In this document: piece by piece, positions 34,224 through 42,848 of the stretch
Layout: every line of letters begins with the position of its first letter
Numbering within the stretch: position 1 is the first letter of the stretch
DNA from: JAJPHI01 sp035541875
GTDB lineage: Bacteria > Desulfobacterota > Binatia > Binatales > Binataceae
NCBI GenBank assembly: GCA_035541875.1
Contig: DATKML010000014.1
Coordinates: 69,545-133,544 of the forward strand
Length of the DNA: 64,000 nt
Reading direction: 5' to 3'
Notes under the pieces: generated by a model
Told to the model about the DNA's origin: nothing
The model's database searches: none
The model's input: the letters and a program-made list of their open reading frames with translations, nothing else
Translations under genes and position numbers: made by a program

Positions 34224-35573
34224 CTAGCGCATAATCTCGTTCAACCCGCCGGGCGTCGAGTACTTGGTTATATCCAGATATTCCTTGGGCACCTGATCGC
34301 CCGCATAAAACGGAAAATTGTTACTCGTCGGATCCATCACGAAGGAAGCGTGATTGCGCTGGATATCCCAGAACGAGTAGATGACAGAGCCCGAGGTATC
34401 GACCTTTCCGATCCCCGGGACATCGACCGTGTTGGGATAAAGGCCGACAATCTTCCACGGCTGCATCTTCGCGTCGTAGAGCTCCTCCCAGTAGGGTGCG
34501 AAGGTCGTTTTATCCACATACATGACGCGCTTGCCGTAGCAGTAACCCTTTTCCTTCGACGGCAGTTTGCTGACGCTGATAACGTACACATCGCGTAGCT
34601 GCCAATCGCCCCAGGAGGGTTTGGGCCAGCCGAGCGGCATCAGGAACGCGTCGAGCCCGTGCCCAAACGGAATCTTGTTGAGGATAAGCGCGATGACCTT
34701 CTTTTCGCCGAGATAATCGACCTTGAGTTCGGTCAGATTTGAATCGAAGCCCGAGCGGTAATCCTCCTGCGTTATATCGACCCCTTCGACCATACTGCAT
34801 CGTCCGAGGGTCGAGACCGGCTGGTAGCGACGGAGTTGCGGAATGAAGGCGTAGAGGTCCTCGTTGCGCTGCAGGTCGGTGTAAGTGATTTGAAGGGACG
34901 CGGTGTAGCGCTTCTGTTCGGGCTCAGTGAGCATATACCACTGAGTGAAGAACTTGCCTTCGCCTCCGGGCAGAGTCGCGGGAACTCCCGGGTCGGTATT
35001 GAAACTGAGCTGCCGATAGACGATATCGCCCGAGGTACAGTTGGTGCTGCCTGACTGATCGAGCGTGCATCCGCCGCCGTGGATAATCACCGTCGGGTTC
35101 GGAAAGTAGCGATACCAGACGTCGGCCAGGATCTTCCATCCTTTGTGTGGCTCGCTCGGAATCGGGAAGGGATAACCTCCCTGATAGTTCGAGAGAGTCA
35201 GACCACCGTCCGGCAATTCCTCTAGCTTCACCTGGCCCGAATATTTCTCAGTTGCCTCGATAAAGGTTTTCGGCGGCGGGTTGATTCGCGTTCTTCCGAC
35301 GAAGACTTCGGCCTCTGCAGGAATCTTCCAGAGGTACTTGCCCTGGAACAGCGCTTGTAAGCCGTCGGACATGAAGTTGCGATATTGTTGCCAGTTGCCG
35401 GTAGTGATCCGTGTTCCCGGGCCTAGCGTAGCGGCCGCCGGGGTGGAGTCATCGACAGGCGAAGCGAAGGTTCCGGTCGAGGAACCGCTCGATTGGGCCG
35501 ATGCAGCCATCGGAGACGCTGACGTTGCCGCAAGCGCTATCAGCATACCGAGCAGAACCGCTTTTAGAGACAT
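34224..35573 (-). CDS. DUF1329 family outer-membrane-associated protein
   Basis: The 449-residue protein has a Sec signal (MSLKAVLLGMLIALAATSASPMAASAQ). Its body matches DUF1329: PGTRITTGNWQQYRNFMSDGLQALFQGKYLWKIP, WDIQRNHASFVMD and the repeated beta-rich YxP motifs of the LolA/LolB-like beta-barrel half-shell. In proteobacteria DUF1329 genes accompany DUF1302 genes and RND exporters linked to hydrophobic substrates; no such partner is within reach here. It converges with ino1 and diverges from coaBC. Confidence 0.85.
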   Translation of the reverse strand: MSLKAVLLGMLIALAATSASPMAASAQSSGSSTGTFASPVDDSTPAAATLGPGTRITTGNWQQYRNFMSDGLQALFQGKYLWKIPAEAEVFVGRTRINPPPKTFIEATEKYSGQVKLEELPDGGLTLSNYQGGYPFPIPSEPHKGWKILADVWYRYFPNPTVIIHGGGCTLDQSGSTNCTSGDIVYRQLSFNTDPGVPATLPGGEGKFFTQWYMLTEPEQKRYTASLQITYTDLQRNEDLYAFIPQLRRYQPVSTLGRCSMVEGVDITQEDYRSGFDSNLTELKVDYLGEKKVIALILNKIPFGHGLDAFLMPLGWPKPSWGDWQLRDVYVISVSKLPSKEKGYCYGKRVMYVDKTTFAPYWEELYDAKMQPWKIVGLYPNTVDVPGIGKVDTSGSVIYSFWDIQRNHASFVMDPTSNNFPFYAGDQVPKEYLDITKYSTPGGLNEIMR

Positions 35574-35737
35574 AGGTTACCTTTACCAGGGGCGCTAAGC
35601 GCTCTGAGGTCGCGTGCGCCGAAGTTTCACCAAGCGTCGGAGTATCGCGAATTCGCTGTCCCCGGGCAAGTTTTGCCATCGGATGGCAACGAGAATGATC
35701 TTCTTTTCCCACCATCGGCTGACTAGAATCGCAGCGA

Positions 35738-36976
35738 ATGAGCGGGTTGAGCGAAAAGAACATAGTTGTCGGGGTGAGCGGCGGAATTGCCGCCTACAAA
35801 GCGGCCGAACTGACGCGGCTACTGGTCTCCGCAGGTGCGAAGGTCCGCGTGATCATGACGCGGAACGCCCAGGAGTTTATCACTCCGCTGGCGCTCCAGA
35901 CCCTGAGCCAGAATCCGGTCGCGACCGAGACTTTCAGCCTGACGCAGGAGTCCGAGATTGGACATATCCGGCTTGCCGACACCGCCGACGCAATCGTCGT
36001 TGCGCCTGCAACGGCCAACGTTATTGCCAAAGCGGCAACCGGAATCGCTGATGATCTCCTCACGACGGTCCTGCTCGCTGCGCGATGTCCTATCGCGTTT
36101 GCGCCCGCGATGAACGTGCACATGTATGAGCATCCGACGGTAGGCGAGAACCTGGCCAAGCTGCGCGAGCGAGGCGCGACGATTATCGAACCCGGTTCGG
36201 GTGCGTTGGCCTGTGGCTACGAAGGCAAGGGCCGTCTTGCCGATCCGGCGACAATCGTCGAAGAGCTGATGCGGATGCTTTCGGCGCGCGATCTTTGCGA
36301 TGAACGGATTCTGGTTACTGCCGGGCCAACGCAGGAGCCGATCGATCCGGTGCGCTTCGTTTCGAACCGATCGACGGGGAAGATGGGCTTCGCGATCGCG
36401 CGTGCAGCCTGGCGCCGCGGTGCTCAGGTACGTCTGATCGCCGGTCCGTCGGGACTGCCAACGCCGCACGGCGTCGAACGTATCGATACCGTGACGGCGG
36501 GCGAGATGCTCGGTGAGACCTCGCGAAACTTTCCGTGGTCGACTACCCTGATTATGGCGGCAGCGGTTGCCGATTTCCGTCCCCGTCATCCGGCAGCCCA
36601 TAAGCTCAAAAAGGACGCAAAGGGCATGATGCTTGACATGGGGCCGATTGCTGACGAGCTGCCCCATCTCGCAGCCAAGAAAGAAGATCGAATCATGATC
36701 GGGTTTGCTGCCGAGACGGAGGAACTTGAGACCAACGCGCTCGACAAGCTCCGCCGGAAAAAGCTGGATCTAATCGTCGGCAACGATGTGTCCCGCTCCG
36801 ATGCGGGCTTCGCCGTCGATACGAATATCGTCACGATGCTCGGTGCGGACGGTCATGTCGAGACGACACCCAAGCTGCTGAAGGACGAAGTCGGCGACGT
36901 TATCCTGAATCGGCTGGTGAGCATTCGGACCGCTCAACTCGCCGGCAGTACCAGCAATTCAGCGCGGCGCAAGTGA
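35738..36976 (+). CDS. coaBC: Bifunctional phosphopantothenoylcysteine decarboxylase/phosphopantothenate-cysteine ligase
   Basis: The N-terminal flavoprotein domain (MSGLSEKNIVVGVSGGIAAYKAAELTRLLVSAGAKVRVIMTRNA) has the CoaC motifs, with APAMNVHMYEHP carrying the conserved active-site region and GSGALACGYEGKGRL including the catalytic Cys. The C-terminal CoaB half starts at about residue 185 (RILVTAGPTQEPIDPVRFVSNRSTGKMG) and ends with IVGNDVSRSDAGFAVDTN. It makes 4'-phosphopantetheine in coenzyme A synthesis. At 412 residues it is full length. Confidence 0.97.
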   Translation: MSGLSEKNIVVGVSGGIAAYKAAELTRLLVSAGAKVRVIMTRNAQEFITPLALQTLSQNPVATETFSLTQESEIGHIRLADTADAIVVAPATANVIAKAATGIADDLLTTVLLAARCPIAFAPAMNVHMYEHPTVGENLAKLRERGATIIEPGSGALACGYEGKGRLADPATIVEELMRMLSARDLCDERILVTAGPTQEPIDPVRFVSNRSTGKMGFAIARAAWRRGAQVRLIAGPSGLPTPHGVERIDTVTAGEMLGETSRNFPWSTTLIMAAAVADFRPRHPAAHKLKKDAKGMMLDMGPIADELPHLAAKKEDRIMIGFAAETEELETNALDKLRRKKLDLIVGNDVSRSDAGFAVDTNIVTMLGADGHVETTPKLLKDEVGDVILNRLVSIRTAQLAGSTSNSARRK

Positions 36977-37009
36977 TCATACTGTTCGACGCATCCGAGA
37001 CATTGAGTT

Positions 37010-37852
37010 GTGCCAACCGAACCTAAGACACCTGACCGCGCGATACTGCTGGCGTCACTGCGCGATTACATTGAGCAGATTCGCGAGGAGGGGCTCGAGG
37101 GTCTACCGGCACAGTTGAACGCTCGGCCACCCGCTGCGCCGCCAACTCAGCCCGCACCGCGCACGACTTCTGCCGCTCAATGTCCTATGCTACCACGACC
37201 GATCGCTACTCCACCGCCCGCTGCCGCTGTCTCTTCTACCGGACTTTTCGAGAAATATCCCGGGCTCAACAAGACTGCGGATCTTTCGGCGCTGCGCGAA
37301 TTTATCGGTGACTGCGCGCGATGCAAGCTTGCGCCACTACGGACGAATCTGGTTTTCGGTGTCGGCGATCCCAAGGCCCAACTGATGTTTATCGGCGAGG
37401 CGCCAGGGGCCGACGAAGATGCGCGTGGCGAGCCGTTCGTGGGAAGGGCAGGGCAGTTGCTCACCGATATCATTGAACGCGGGATGGGCCTATCGCGCTC
37501 GCAGGTCTACATCTGCAACGTCATCAAATGCCGCCCGCCCGATAATCGAAATCCCGAACCAGACGAGGTCGCTACGTGCGAGCCGTTTCTCTTCCGTCAG
37601 ATTGCGCTGGTTAAGCCAAGAGTGATCGTTGGATTGGGTACCTTTGCCGTGCAGGCGGTGCTCAAGGTTAAGACTCCGATTAGCAAGCTGCGTGGCACCT
37701 GGCAGGAGGTTCAGGGCGTAGCGATGATGCCGACGTTTCATCCGGCATACCTCCTGCGGAATCCGGCGGACAAGCGCCTCGTTTGGGCGGATATTCAGCA
37801 GGTGATGGCAAAGCTCGGTTTGGAGGTTCCGAATCGCAAACCAGGGCGCTAG
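37010..37852 (+). CDS. Type 4 (4Fe-4S) uracil-DNA glycosylase
   Basis: The 280-residue protein has a Pro-rich, probably flexible N-terminus to about residue 85, then the family 4 UDG core. It shows FIGDCARCKL (two cluster Cys), LMFIGEAPGADEDARGEPFVGRAGQLL (active-site motif GEAPG), CNVIKCRPPDNRNPEPDEVATCEPFL (further Cys ligand) and PTFHPAYLLRNP (motif with catalytic His). It removes uracil from DNA. The start codon is GTG at 37010. It is transcribed with coaBC upstream and nfeD downstream. Confidence 0.93.
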   Translation: MPTEPKTPDRAILLASLRDYIEQIREEGLEGLPAQLNARPPAAPPTQPAPRTTSAAQCPMLPRPIATPPPAAAVSSTGLFEKYPGLNKTADLSALREFIGDCARCKLAPLRTNLVFGVGDPKAQLMFIGEAPGADEDARGEPFVGRAGQLLTDIIERGMGLSRSQVYICNVIKCRPPDNRNPEPDEVATCEPFLFRQIALVKPRVIVGLGTFAVQAVLKVKTPISKLRGTWQEVQGVAMMPTFHPAYLLRNPADKRLVWADIQQVMAKLGLEVPNRKPGR

Positions 37853-37882
37853 GATGAGTTACGCGATCCGCTTCGCGCACAC

Positions 37883-39232
37883 GTGAAACGAATCTTAATC
37901 CCGCTGCTCCTCGTTGTCGCTCTCATTATCGGAGCACGTGTGATCGTTGCGGCGGAGGCGATGCCAACTCCCGGTACAAACTTCTCGGATTCGGCAAGAC
38001 CCGCAATCGACTTCATCGAAATTGACGGGGCGATCAATCCCGCCTCGGCCGACTTTATTCTCGACGCACTCAAGCGCGCGCGGGGCGACGGGGCGGCCGC
38101 ACTCGTCATCGAACTCGACACTCCGGGCGGGTTGCTCGCGTCGGCTCGCCAAATCGTGAAAGCGCTGCTGAATGCCTCAGTCCCAGTAATCGTGTACGTA
38201 GCGCCAAGCGGCGCCAGCGCTGCGTCGGCTGGCACCTTTATCACCGAAGCGGCACACCTCGCGGCGATGGCTCCCGGCACGACGATCGGCGCGGCTCATC
38301 CGGTGGAAATGGGTGGTCAGGATGTGCCCGGTGCGATGGGCGAGAAGCTCGAGAACTTCACCGCATCATTTGCGAAAACGATCGCGAGAGAGCGCGGTCG
38401 CAACGAAGCATGGATCGAAGATGCGGTGCGTAAGAGTAGTGCGATCGGTGAAGCCGAAGCCCTGAAACTGCACGTTATAGATATTGTTGCGCCGGATTTG
38501 AACAGCCTCCTGAGTCAGGCGTCGGGCCGCACGATCAAATTATCGGATGGGACTGTCGTAAAGCTCGAACTTGCGAATGCGATGGTCCGACGCGGCGAAA
38601 TGAGGCTCGGTGAACGCCTCCTGAACCATCTGGCGGATCCGAATCTGATGTATCTCCTGATGATTGCGGGTCTGGCCGGGCTCTACTTCGAGTTCGCTCA
38701 TCCGGGAGTTTTTCTGCCGGGCGTGGTTGGCGCGATCTGCCTGTTACTTGCGCTGGCGTCCTTTCAGGTGATTCCGATCAATCTCGCGGGCCTGATGCTG
38801 ATTATTCTCGGCACAGTTCTGCTCGCGTCCGAACTGTTCGTGACCAGTTACGGTGTGCTCGGGATGGGCGGCATCATAGCCTTTGTCATCGGCTCGTTTT
38901 TGCTGGTGGATCGTTCCGAGACCGATCTTGGTATCGACCGGGGCATCATTCTCGGAGCGGCGGTCGCGATGAGCGCGTTGATTCTGGGCGTTGGCTACGT
39001 CGCCCTTCGGGAGCGGCGCAGTCGCGCGAAGACCGGTCGGGAAGGTCTGATCGGTGAAGTCGGTGTCGTGCGTGATGCGATCGCGCCCGGCGTTCCGGGT
39101 CGTCTTTTCGTGCACGGCGAAATCTGGCGCGCGTCTTCATCGGCGATGATCGCGGTCGGCGCGCAAGCGCGAATTAATGCGGTACAGGGTCTCGAATTAC
39201 AGGTCAGTCCAATCGAAACTTCCGGCGGCTGA
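37883..39232 (+). CDS. NfeD-family membrane serine protease (ClpP-class domain plus OB fold)
   Basis: The 449-residue protein has an N-terminal signal/anchor and a ClpP-like protease domain with GALVIELDTPGGLLASARQIV, the nucleophile Ser within APSGASAASAGTFI, and the general-base Lys region KIARERGRNEAWIEDAV. It then has four to five transmembrane segments (about 255-375) and a C-terminal NfeD OB domain (GLIGEVGVVRDAIAPG.GRLFVHGEIWRASS). Such proteins cleave or quality-control membrane proteins and pair with slipins. The partner slipin follows 20 bp downstream. The start is GTG at 37883. Confidence 0.92.
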   Translation: MKRILIPLLLVVALIIGARVIVAAEAMPTPGTNFSDSARPAIDFIEIDGAINPASADFILDALKRARGDGAAALVIELDTPGGLLASARQIVKALLNASVPVIVYVAPSGASAASAGTFITEAAHLAAMAPGTTIGAAHPVEMGGQDVPGAMGEKLENFTASFAKTIARERGRNEAWIEDAVRKSSAIGEAEALKLHVIDIVAPDLNSLLSQASGRTIKLSDGTVVKLELANAMVRRGEMRLGERLLNHLADPNLMYLLMIAGLAGLYFEFAHPGVFLPGVVGAICLLLALASFQVIPINLAGLMLIILGTVLLASELFVTSYGVLGMGGIIAFVIGSFLLVDRSETDLGIDRGIILGAAVAMSALILGVGYVALRERRSRAKTGREGLIGEVGVVRDAIAPGVPGRLFVHGEIWRASSSAMIAVGAQARINAVQGLELQVSPIETSGG

Positions 39233-39252
39233 GCCTCGACGAGGAGAAGAGC

Positions 39253-40035
39253 ATGGGAACCGGGTTGGGTATCGTCATATTGTTAGGAATTATCTTCGTG
39301 CTCAGCGGCCTGAAGGTGCTGAACGAGTACGAGCGCGCGGTCGTCTTTCGCTTGGGCCGCCTGATGAACTATCGCGGACCCGGGGTTATCTTCATCATCC
39401 CGATTCTCGAGCGGCAGATTCGTGTCGACCTGCGTACGGTGACGCTCGAGATTCCCGCCCAGGACGTCATCACCAAGGACAACGTCACGGTTAAGGTAAG
39501 CGCGGTGCTCTATTTCCGTGTGCTCGATCCGTCGCGGGCCGTGACGGAGGTGCGCGACTATCTTTTCGCAACTTTGCAATTGGCGCAGACCACCCTGCGT
39601 TCGGTCGGTGGCCAGACCGACCTCGATGATCTGTTGAGTCAGCGCGACAAGCTCAATTCGAAGATTCAGGAGATCATCGATTCGCAGACCGAGCCATGGG
39701 GCATCAAGGTGATGCTCGTCGAACTCAAAAATATCGACCTGCCGCAGGATATGCAGCGTGCAATCGCGGCTCAGGCCGAAGCCGAGCGCGAGCGGCGAGC
39801 CAAGGTGATCGCGGCTGAGGGTGAGTATCAGGCGGCGCAGCGTCTGGCGGAAGCGGCCGAAATTATGGGTCATAATCCGATCACGCTGCAACTGCGCTAT
39901 CTGCAGACGCTCGCCGAAATCGCTACGGAGAACAGTTCCACGACGATCTTCCCGCTGCCGATCGATCTGCTCGAACCCTTTCGCAAACTCGCTGCAGGCG
40001 TATCTCCCACAAAATCAGACGATACCAAAGGGTAA
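39253..40035 (+). CDS. Slipin (SPFH/band 7 membrane protein)
   Basis: The 260-residue protein has one N-terminal hydrophobic segment (LGIVILLGIIFVLSGLKVL). An SPFH domain follows (NEYERAVVFRLGRLMNYRGPGVIFIIPILERQIRVDLRTVTLEIPAQDVITKDNVTVKVSAVLYFRVLDP), then a coiled-coil rich in Ala/Glu/Arg (AQAEAERERRAKVIAAEGEYQAAQRLAEAAEIM). The layout is typical of stomatin-like slipins that form a membrane scaffold for NfeD proteases. An AGGAG element directly precedes the ATG. Confidence 0.95.
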   Translation: MGTGLGIVILLGIIFVLSGLKVLNEYERAVVFRLGRLMNYRGPGVIFIIPILERQIRVDLRTVTLEIPAQDVITKDNVTVKVSAVLYFRVLDPSRAVTEVRDYLFATLQLAQTTLRSVGGQTDLDDLLSQRDKLNSKIQEIIDSQTEPWGIKVMLVELKNIDLPQDMQRAIAAQAEAERERRAKVIAAEGEYQAAQRLAEAAEIMGHNPITLQLRYLQTLAEIATENSSTTIFPLPIDLLEPFRKLAAGVSPTKSDDTKG

Positions 40036-40099
40036 GACTCCTACCGCTAGCGTCGAGCTGTACTTGACTTGACCGGCTTCGCCAGACAGACCTAACCGG

Positions 40100-41521
40100 A
40101 TGGCTGTTTCTGCAAAGCAAGAGGCGCCCATTCGCGCCATCGAGAAAACTACTCCCAACACGACGTCTGGAGCTAAGCTGCCCAGCATCACGATGCCGAT
40201 TCCGGGCCCCAAATCGCGCGAGATTTTCGATCGCGAACAGAGCTTTATTGCACCGGGTCGCCAACGTATCTCGCTGCTCGCCGGTGTCGCCTTCGATCAT
40301 GGTGAAGGCTCTACGCTCACCGACGCCGACGGCAACGTCTATCTGGATTTCTTCGCGGGCGTGGCGGTTGCGAGCCTTGGCCATGCTCATCCCGTTATGA
40401 GCGCGGCGATAGCCAGGCAGGCAGCCCGTCTCTCCGTCGGGACTTTTGCTACGGCCGAGCGCGCCGAGTGTTTTCAGTTGCTCGCTGAGGCAGCCCCTGC
40501 GGGCCTCCGTCGGGCGCATCTCTACAGCGGCGGTGCCGAAGCGGTTGAGGCGGCTCTTCGCCTCGCGCGATCCGTGACCAAGAAGCACGAAGTCGTAAGC
40601 TTCTGGGGTGGCTTCCACGGCAAGACCGGGGGCGTGCTGGGCCTGATTGGCGACGAATCCAAGCAAGGCTACGGACCGCTGCAGGGTGGGCAATACACCG
40701 TTCCGTATGCAGATTGCTATCGATGCCCGTTCAAGCTGAAGCATCCATCGTGCGGACTCGCCTGTGTCGATTTCGCGCGGCAACAGATCAAGAACGCTTC
40801 CGCCGGTGCGATCGCCGCGGTGATCGCCGAACCGATGCAAGGTACCAACGGCAACGTGATTCCGCCCGACGATTGGCTGCCTGCGATCAAGTCAGTCGCG
40901 CGCGATAACGGCGCGATGCTGATCGCGGACGAGATGATCACTGGCTTTGGCCGCACCGGGAAGATGTGGGGTGTTCAGCACAGCGGCGTCGAACCCGATA
41001 TCGTTACGGTGGGAAAAGGGATGGGCTGTGGCTTTCCCGTCTCCGGCGTGTTGATGGGCGACGAGATCAGCAGAGCCGAACCCTTTGCAAAACCGAGCGC
41101 ATCGTCTTCGAGCTACGGCGGGAATCCGCTGGCGGCGGTCGCAGTCTCGGAAACGCTCAAAGCGATTAAGCGTGAAAGTCTGGTGGATAACTCGCGTGAG
41201 GTTGGAGCCTTTTTGCTCGGCAAGCTCACGGCGCTAAAGGAGAAATATCCCTTTATAGGCGATGTGCGCGGGCGCGGGTTGATGATCGGTATCGATATGG
41301 TACGCGATCAGATGACGAAACAACCGCTGAATCGCAACGTAATGGAGCTTATCTTTAAGGAATCACTCAAGCGTGGTCTCCTGATGATGGGTTATTTTCC
41401 GCGCATCCGAATCAATCCGCCGTTAGTAATTAGCCGCGAACAAGCCGAGGTTGGCGCTACGATTCTCGACGAGGTTTTCGCCTACGTCGAGCGCGAGGTC
41501 GACTGGCGCGCCGACGGATAA
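40100..41521 (+). CDS. Class III PLP-dependent aminotransferase
   Basis: The 473-residue protein has the class III signature: LTDADGNVYLDFFAGVAVASLGHAHP, the phosphate-binding YSGGAEAVEAALRLAR, LIADEMITGFGRTGKMWG (Asp binding the pyridine N) and IVTVGKGMGCGFPVSGV with the Schiff-base Lys. The nearest functional groups are 4-aminobutyrate, acetylornithine and alanine-glyoxylate type aminotransferases; the substrate is not decidable. CRCPFKLKHPSC-like Cys residues (YRCPFKLKHPSCGLAC) recall the 4-aminobutyrate/2-aminoadipate group. It is followed 3 bp later by the HAD gene. Confidence 0.9.
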   Translation: MAVSAKQEAPIRAIEKTTPNTTSGAKLPSITMPIPGPKSREIFDREQSFIAPGRQRISLLAGVAFDHGEGSTLTDADGNVYLDFFAGVAVASLGHAHPVMSAAIARQAARLSVGTFATAERAECFQLLAEAAPAGLRRAHLYSGGAEAVEAALRLARSVTKKHEVVSFWGGFHGKTGGVLGLIGDESKQGYGPLQGGQYTVPYADCYRCPFKLKHPSCGLACVDFARQQIKNASAGAIAAVIAEPMQGTNGNVIPPDDWLPAIKSVARDNGAMLIADEMITGFGRTGKMWGVQHSGVEPDIVTVGKGMGCGFPVSGVLMGDEISRAEPFAKPSASSSSYGGNPLAAVAVSETLKAIKRESLVDNSREVGAFLLGKLTALKEKYPFIGDVRGRGLMIGIDMVRDQMTKQPLNRNVMELIFKESLKRGLLMMGYFPRIRINPPLVISREQAEVGATILDEVFAYVEREVDWRADG

Positions 41522-41524
41522 GCG

Positions 41525-41998
41525 ATGGCCGAGGACGCTGGCAACCTGGCAATCTTTTGTGATCTGGTCGGGACGCTGGTCGCGATGGATGAAACGCGTC
41601 AGCTTCCCGTCGACGCGGCCGGCAACGTCACTATCAAGCTGCTCCCCGGTGTGAGGGAAAAGCTGGTACCGATGAATAATCGGCTGATCTTCGTGGTGTC
41701 GAATCAGGCGGGGATCAAGCGAGGGCGCTATAAGGCCGAGAAGATAGAGGCGGCGATGGCGGAGCTCGATAGGCAACTCGAAGGTATTCTTACTGCGTGG
41801 CAGATATGTCCCCATGACGATGCCGACGGATGCGAATGCCGCAAGCCCAAAGGCGGGATGATCAGGGATCTCGCGTGGGCTCATGGCGTTGATCTCGCCG
41901 GTTCGACGATGGTGGGCGATCAGGAGATAGATGCGGCTGCGGCGAGCGCTGCGGGGGTGGGGGAGTTTATTTACGCCAAGGATTTCTTCGGCGCTTGA
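41525..41998 (+). CDS. HAD-IIIA family phosphatase (histidinol-/heptose-bisphosphate phosphatase-like)
   Basis: This 157-residue protein has the GmhB-like HAD layout: motif I at FCDLVGTLV, VSNQAGIKRG (motif II Ser and the substrate loop), the zinc loop CPHDDADGCECRKPKGGM (CxH...CxC plus motif III Lys) and motif IV VGDQEIDAAAA. In motif I the normal DxDGT reads DLVGT, so the second Asp, the usual general acid, is Val. Activity may be altered or the substrate different. It is coupled to the aminotransferase (3 bp gap) and to the GST gene (TTGA overlap). Confidence 0.82.
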   Translation: MAEDAGNLAIFCDLVGTLVAMDETRQLPVDAAGNVTIKLLPGVREKLVPMNNRLIFVVSNQAGIKRGRYKAEKIEAAMAELDRQLEGILTAWQICPHDDADGCECRKPKGGMIRDLAWAHGVDLAGSTMVGDQEIDAAAASAAGVGEFIYAKDFFGA

Positions 41999-42726
41999 TT
42001 AAACCGACCAAAGCCAACGTGCTTAAACTGCGGCTGCATCAATTCGCACCGCTTGCCGATCAAGAATCCGCGTCGCCCTTTTGCGTCAAAGTTCAGTACG
42101 CCCTTCGCTACAAGCAACTGCCCTTTACCGTCGCTAACGTCAAAACGCCCGGTGAATTGCGGCAACTCAATCCGCGCCGAAAGCTCCCGGTGCTCGATTA
42201 CGACGGGGTTATGATCGCCGATTCGACCGAGATCATTCGCCATCTCGAAGCGAGCCATCCGGAGCCGCGTCTTTATCCCCTGGACGTCAAGAGCCGTAAC
42301 CACGCCCTGATGATCGAAGACTGGGCCGACGAGTCTCTCTACTGGCATGTGGTGTATGAGCGCTGGATGGTCCGCGAGCAGTTCGGCCAGATCGCGGCAG
42401 AACTTTTTGCCGCGCTGCCGGCCCCGATTCGACCGGCGCTTCAGGCAATGATCCGTCGGCAGGTTGAGCGTAATCTGCGTGCGCAGGGCCTCGGGCGACT
42501 CACGGTACATGAGCATCGCGAGAAGCTTCGCCAGGCGCTCGATTGGCTCAATAGCATCCTCAACGGGCGCTTCCTCTGCGGAGCAGACCTTTCTGTCGCT
42601 GACCTCGCGGTGGCCGCGCAGATAGCTGCGCTCACGATTCCACAGACGCCGGCCGTGGCTGCTGAGGTGCGGATGCGACCAAATCTCAGCGGCTGGCTCG
42701 ATGGTGTTCGTGCGGCCGTGCTCTAA
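41995..42726 (+). CDS. Glutathione S-transferase family protein
   Basis: The thioredoxin-like N-terminal domain (VLKLRLHQFAPLADQESASPFCVKVQYALRYKQLPFTVANVKTPGELRQLNPRRKLPVLDYDGVMIADSTEIIRHLE) carries the cis-Pro (KLPVL) and DS of the glutathione-binding site. An all-helical C-terminal domain includes GRFLCGADLSVADLAVAAQI, the GST N-capping motif. TTG at 41995 overlaps the HAD stop; GTG at 42019 is an equally good start. Function within the GST family is open, since the organism may not make glutathione. Confidence 0.88.
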   Translation: MIKPTKANVLKLRLHQFAPLADQESASPFCVKVQYALRYKQLPFTVANVKTPGELRQLNPRRKLPVLDYDGVMIADSTEIIRHLEASHPEPRLYPLDVKSRNHALMIEDWADESLYWHVVYERWMVREQFGQIAAELFAALPAPIRPALQAMIRRQVERNLRAQGLGRLTVHEHREKLRQALDWLNSILNGRFLCGADLSVADLAVAAQIAALTIPQTPAVAAEVRMRPNLSGWLDGVRAAVL

Positions 42727-42848
42727 TCCCAATCTGAGTCGCAGGCTCGACGTGTTCGATAAGTATTCACCAGAGCGCTTAGGAAGAGCGGAAGATGCGC
42801 CGATGCCGCGCTAGACAGCGATAGATTCGCTCGGACGCGGCGGAAACT

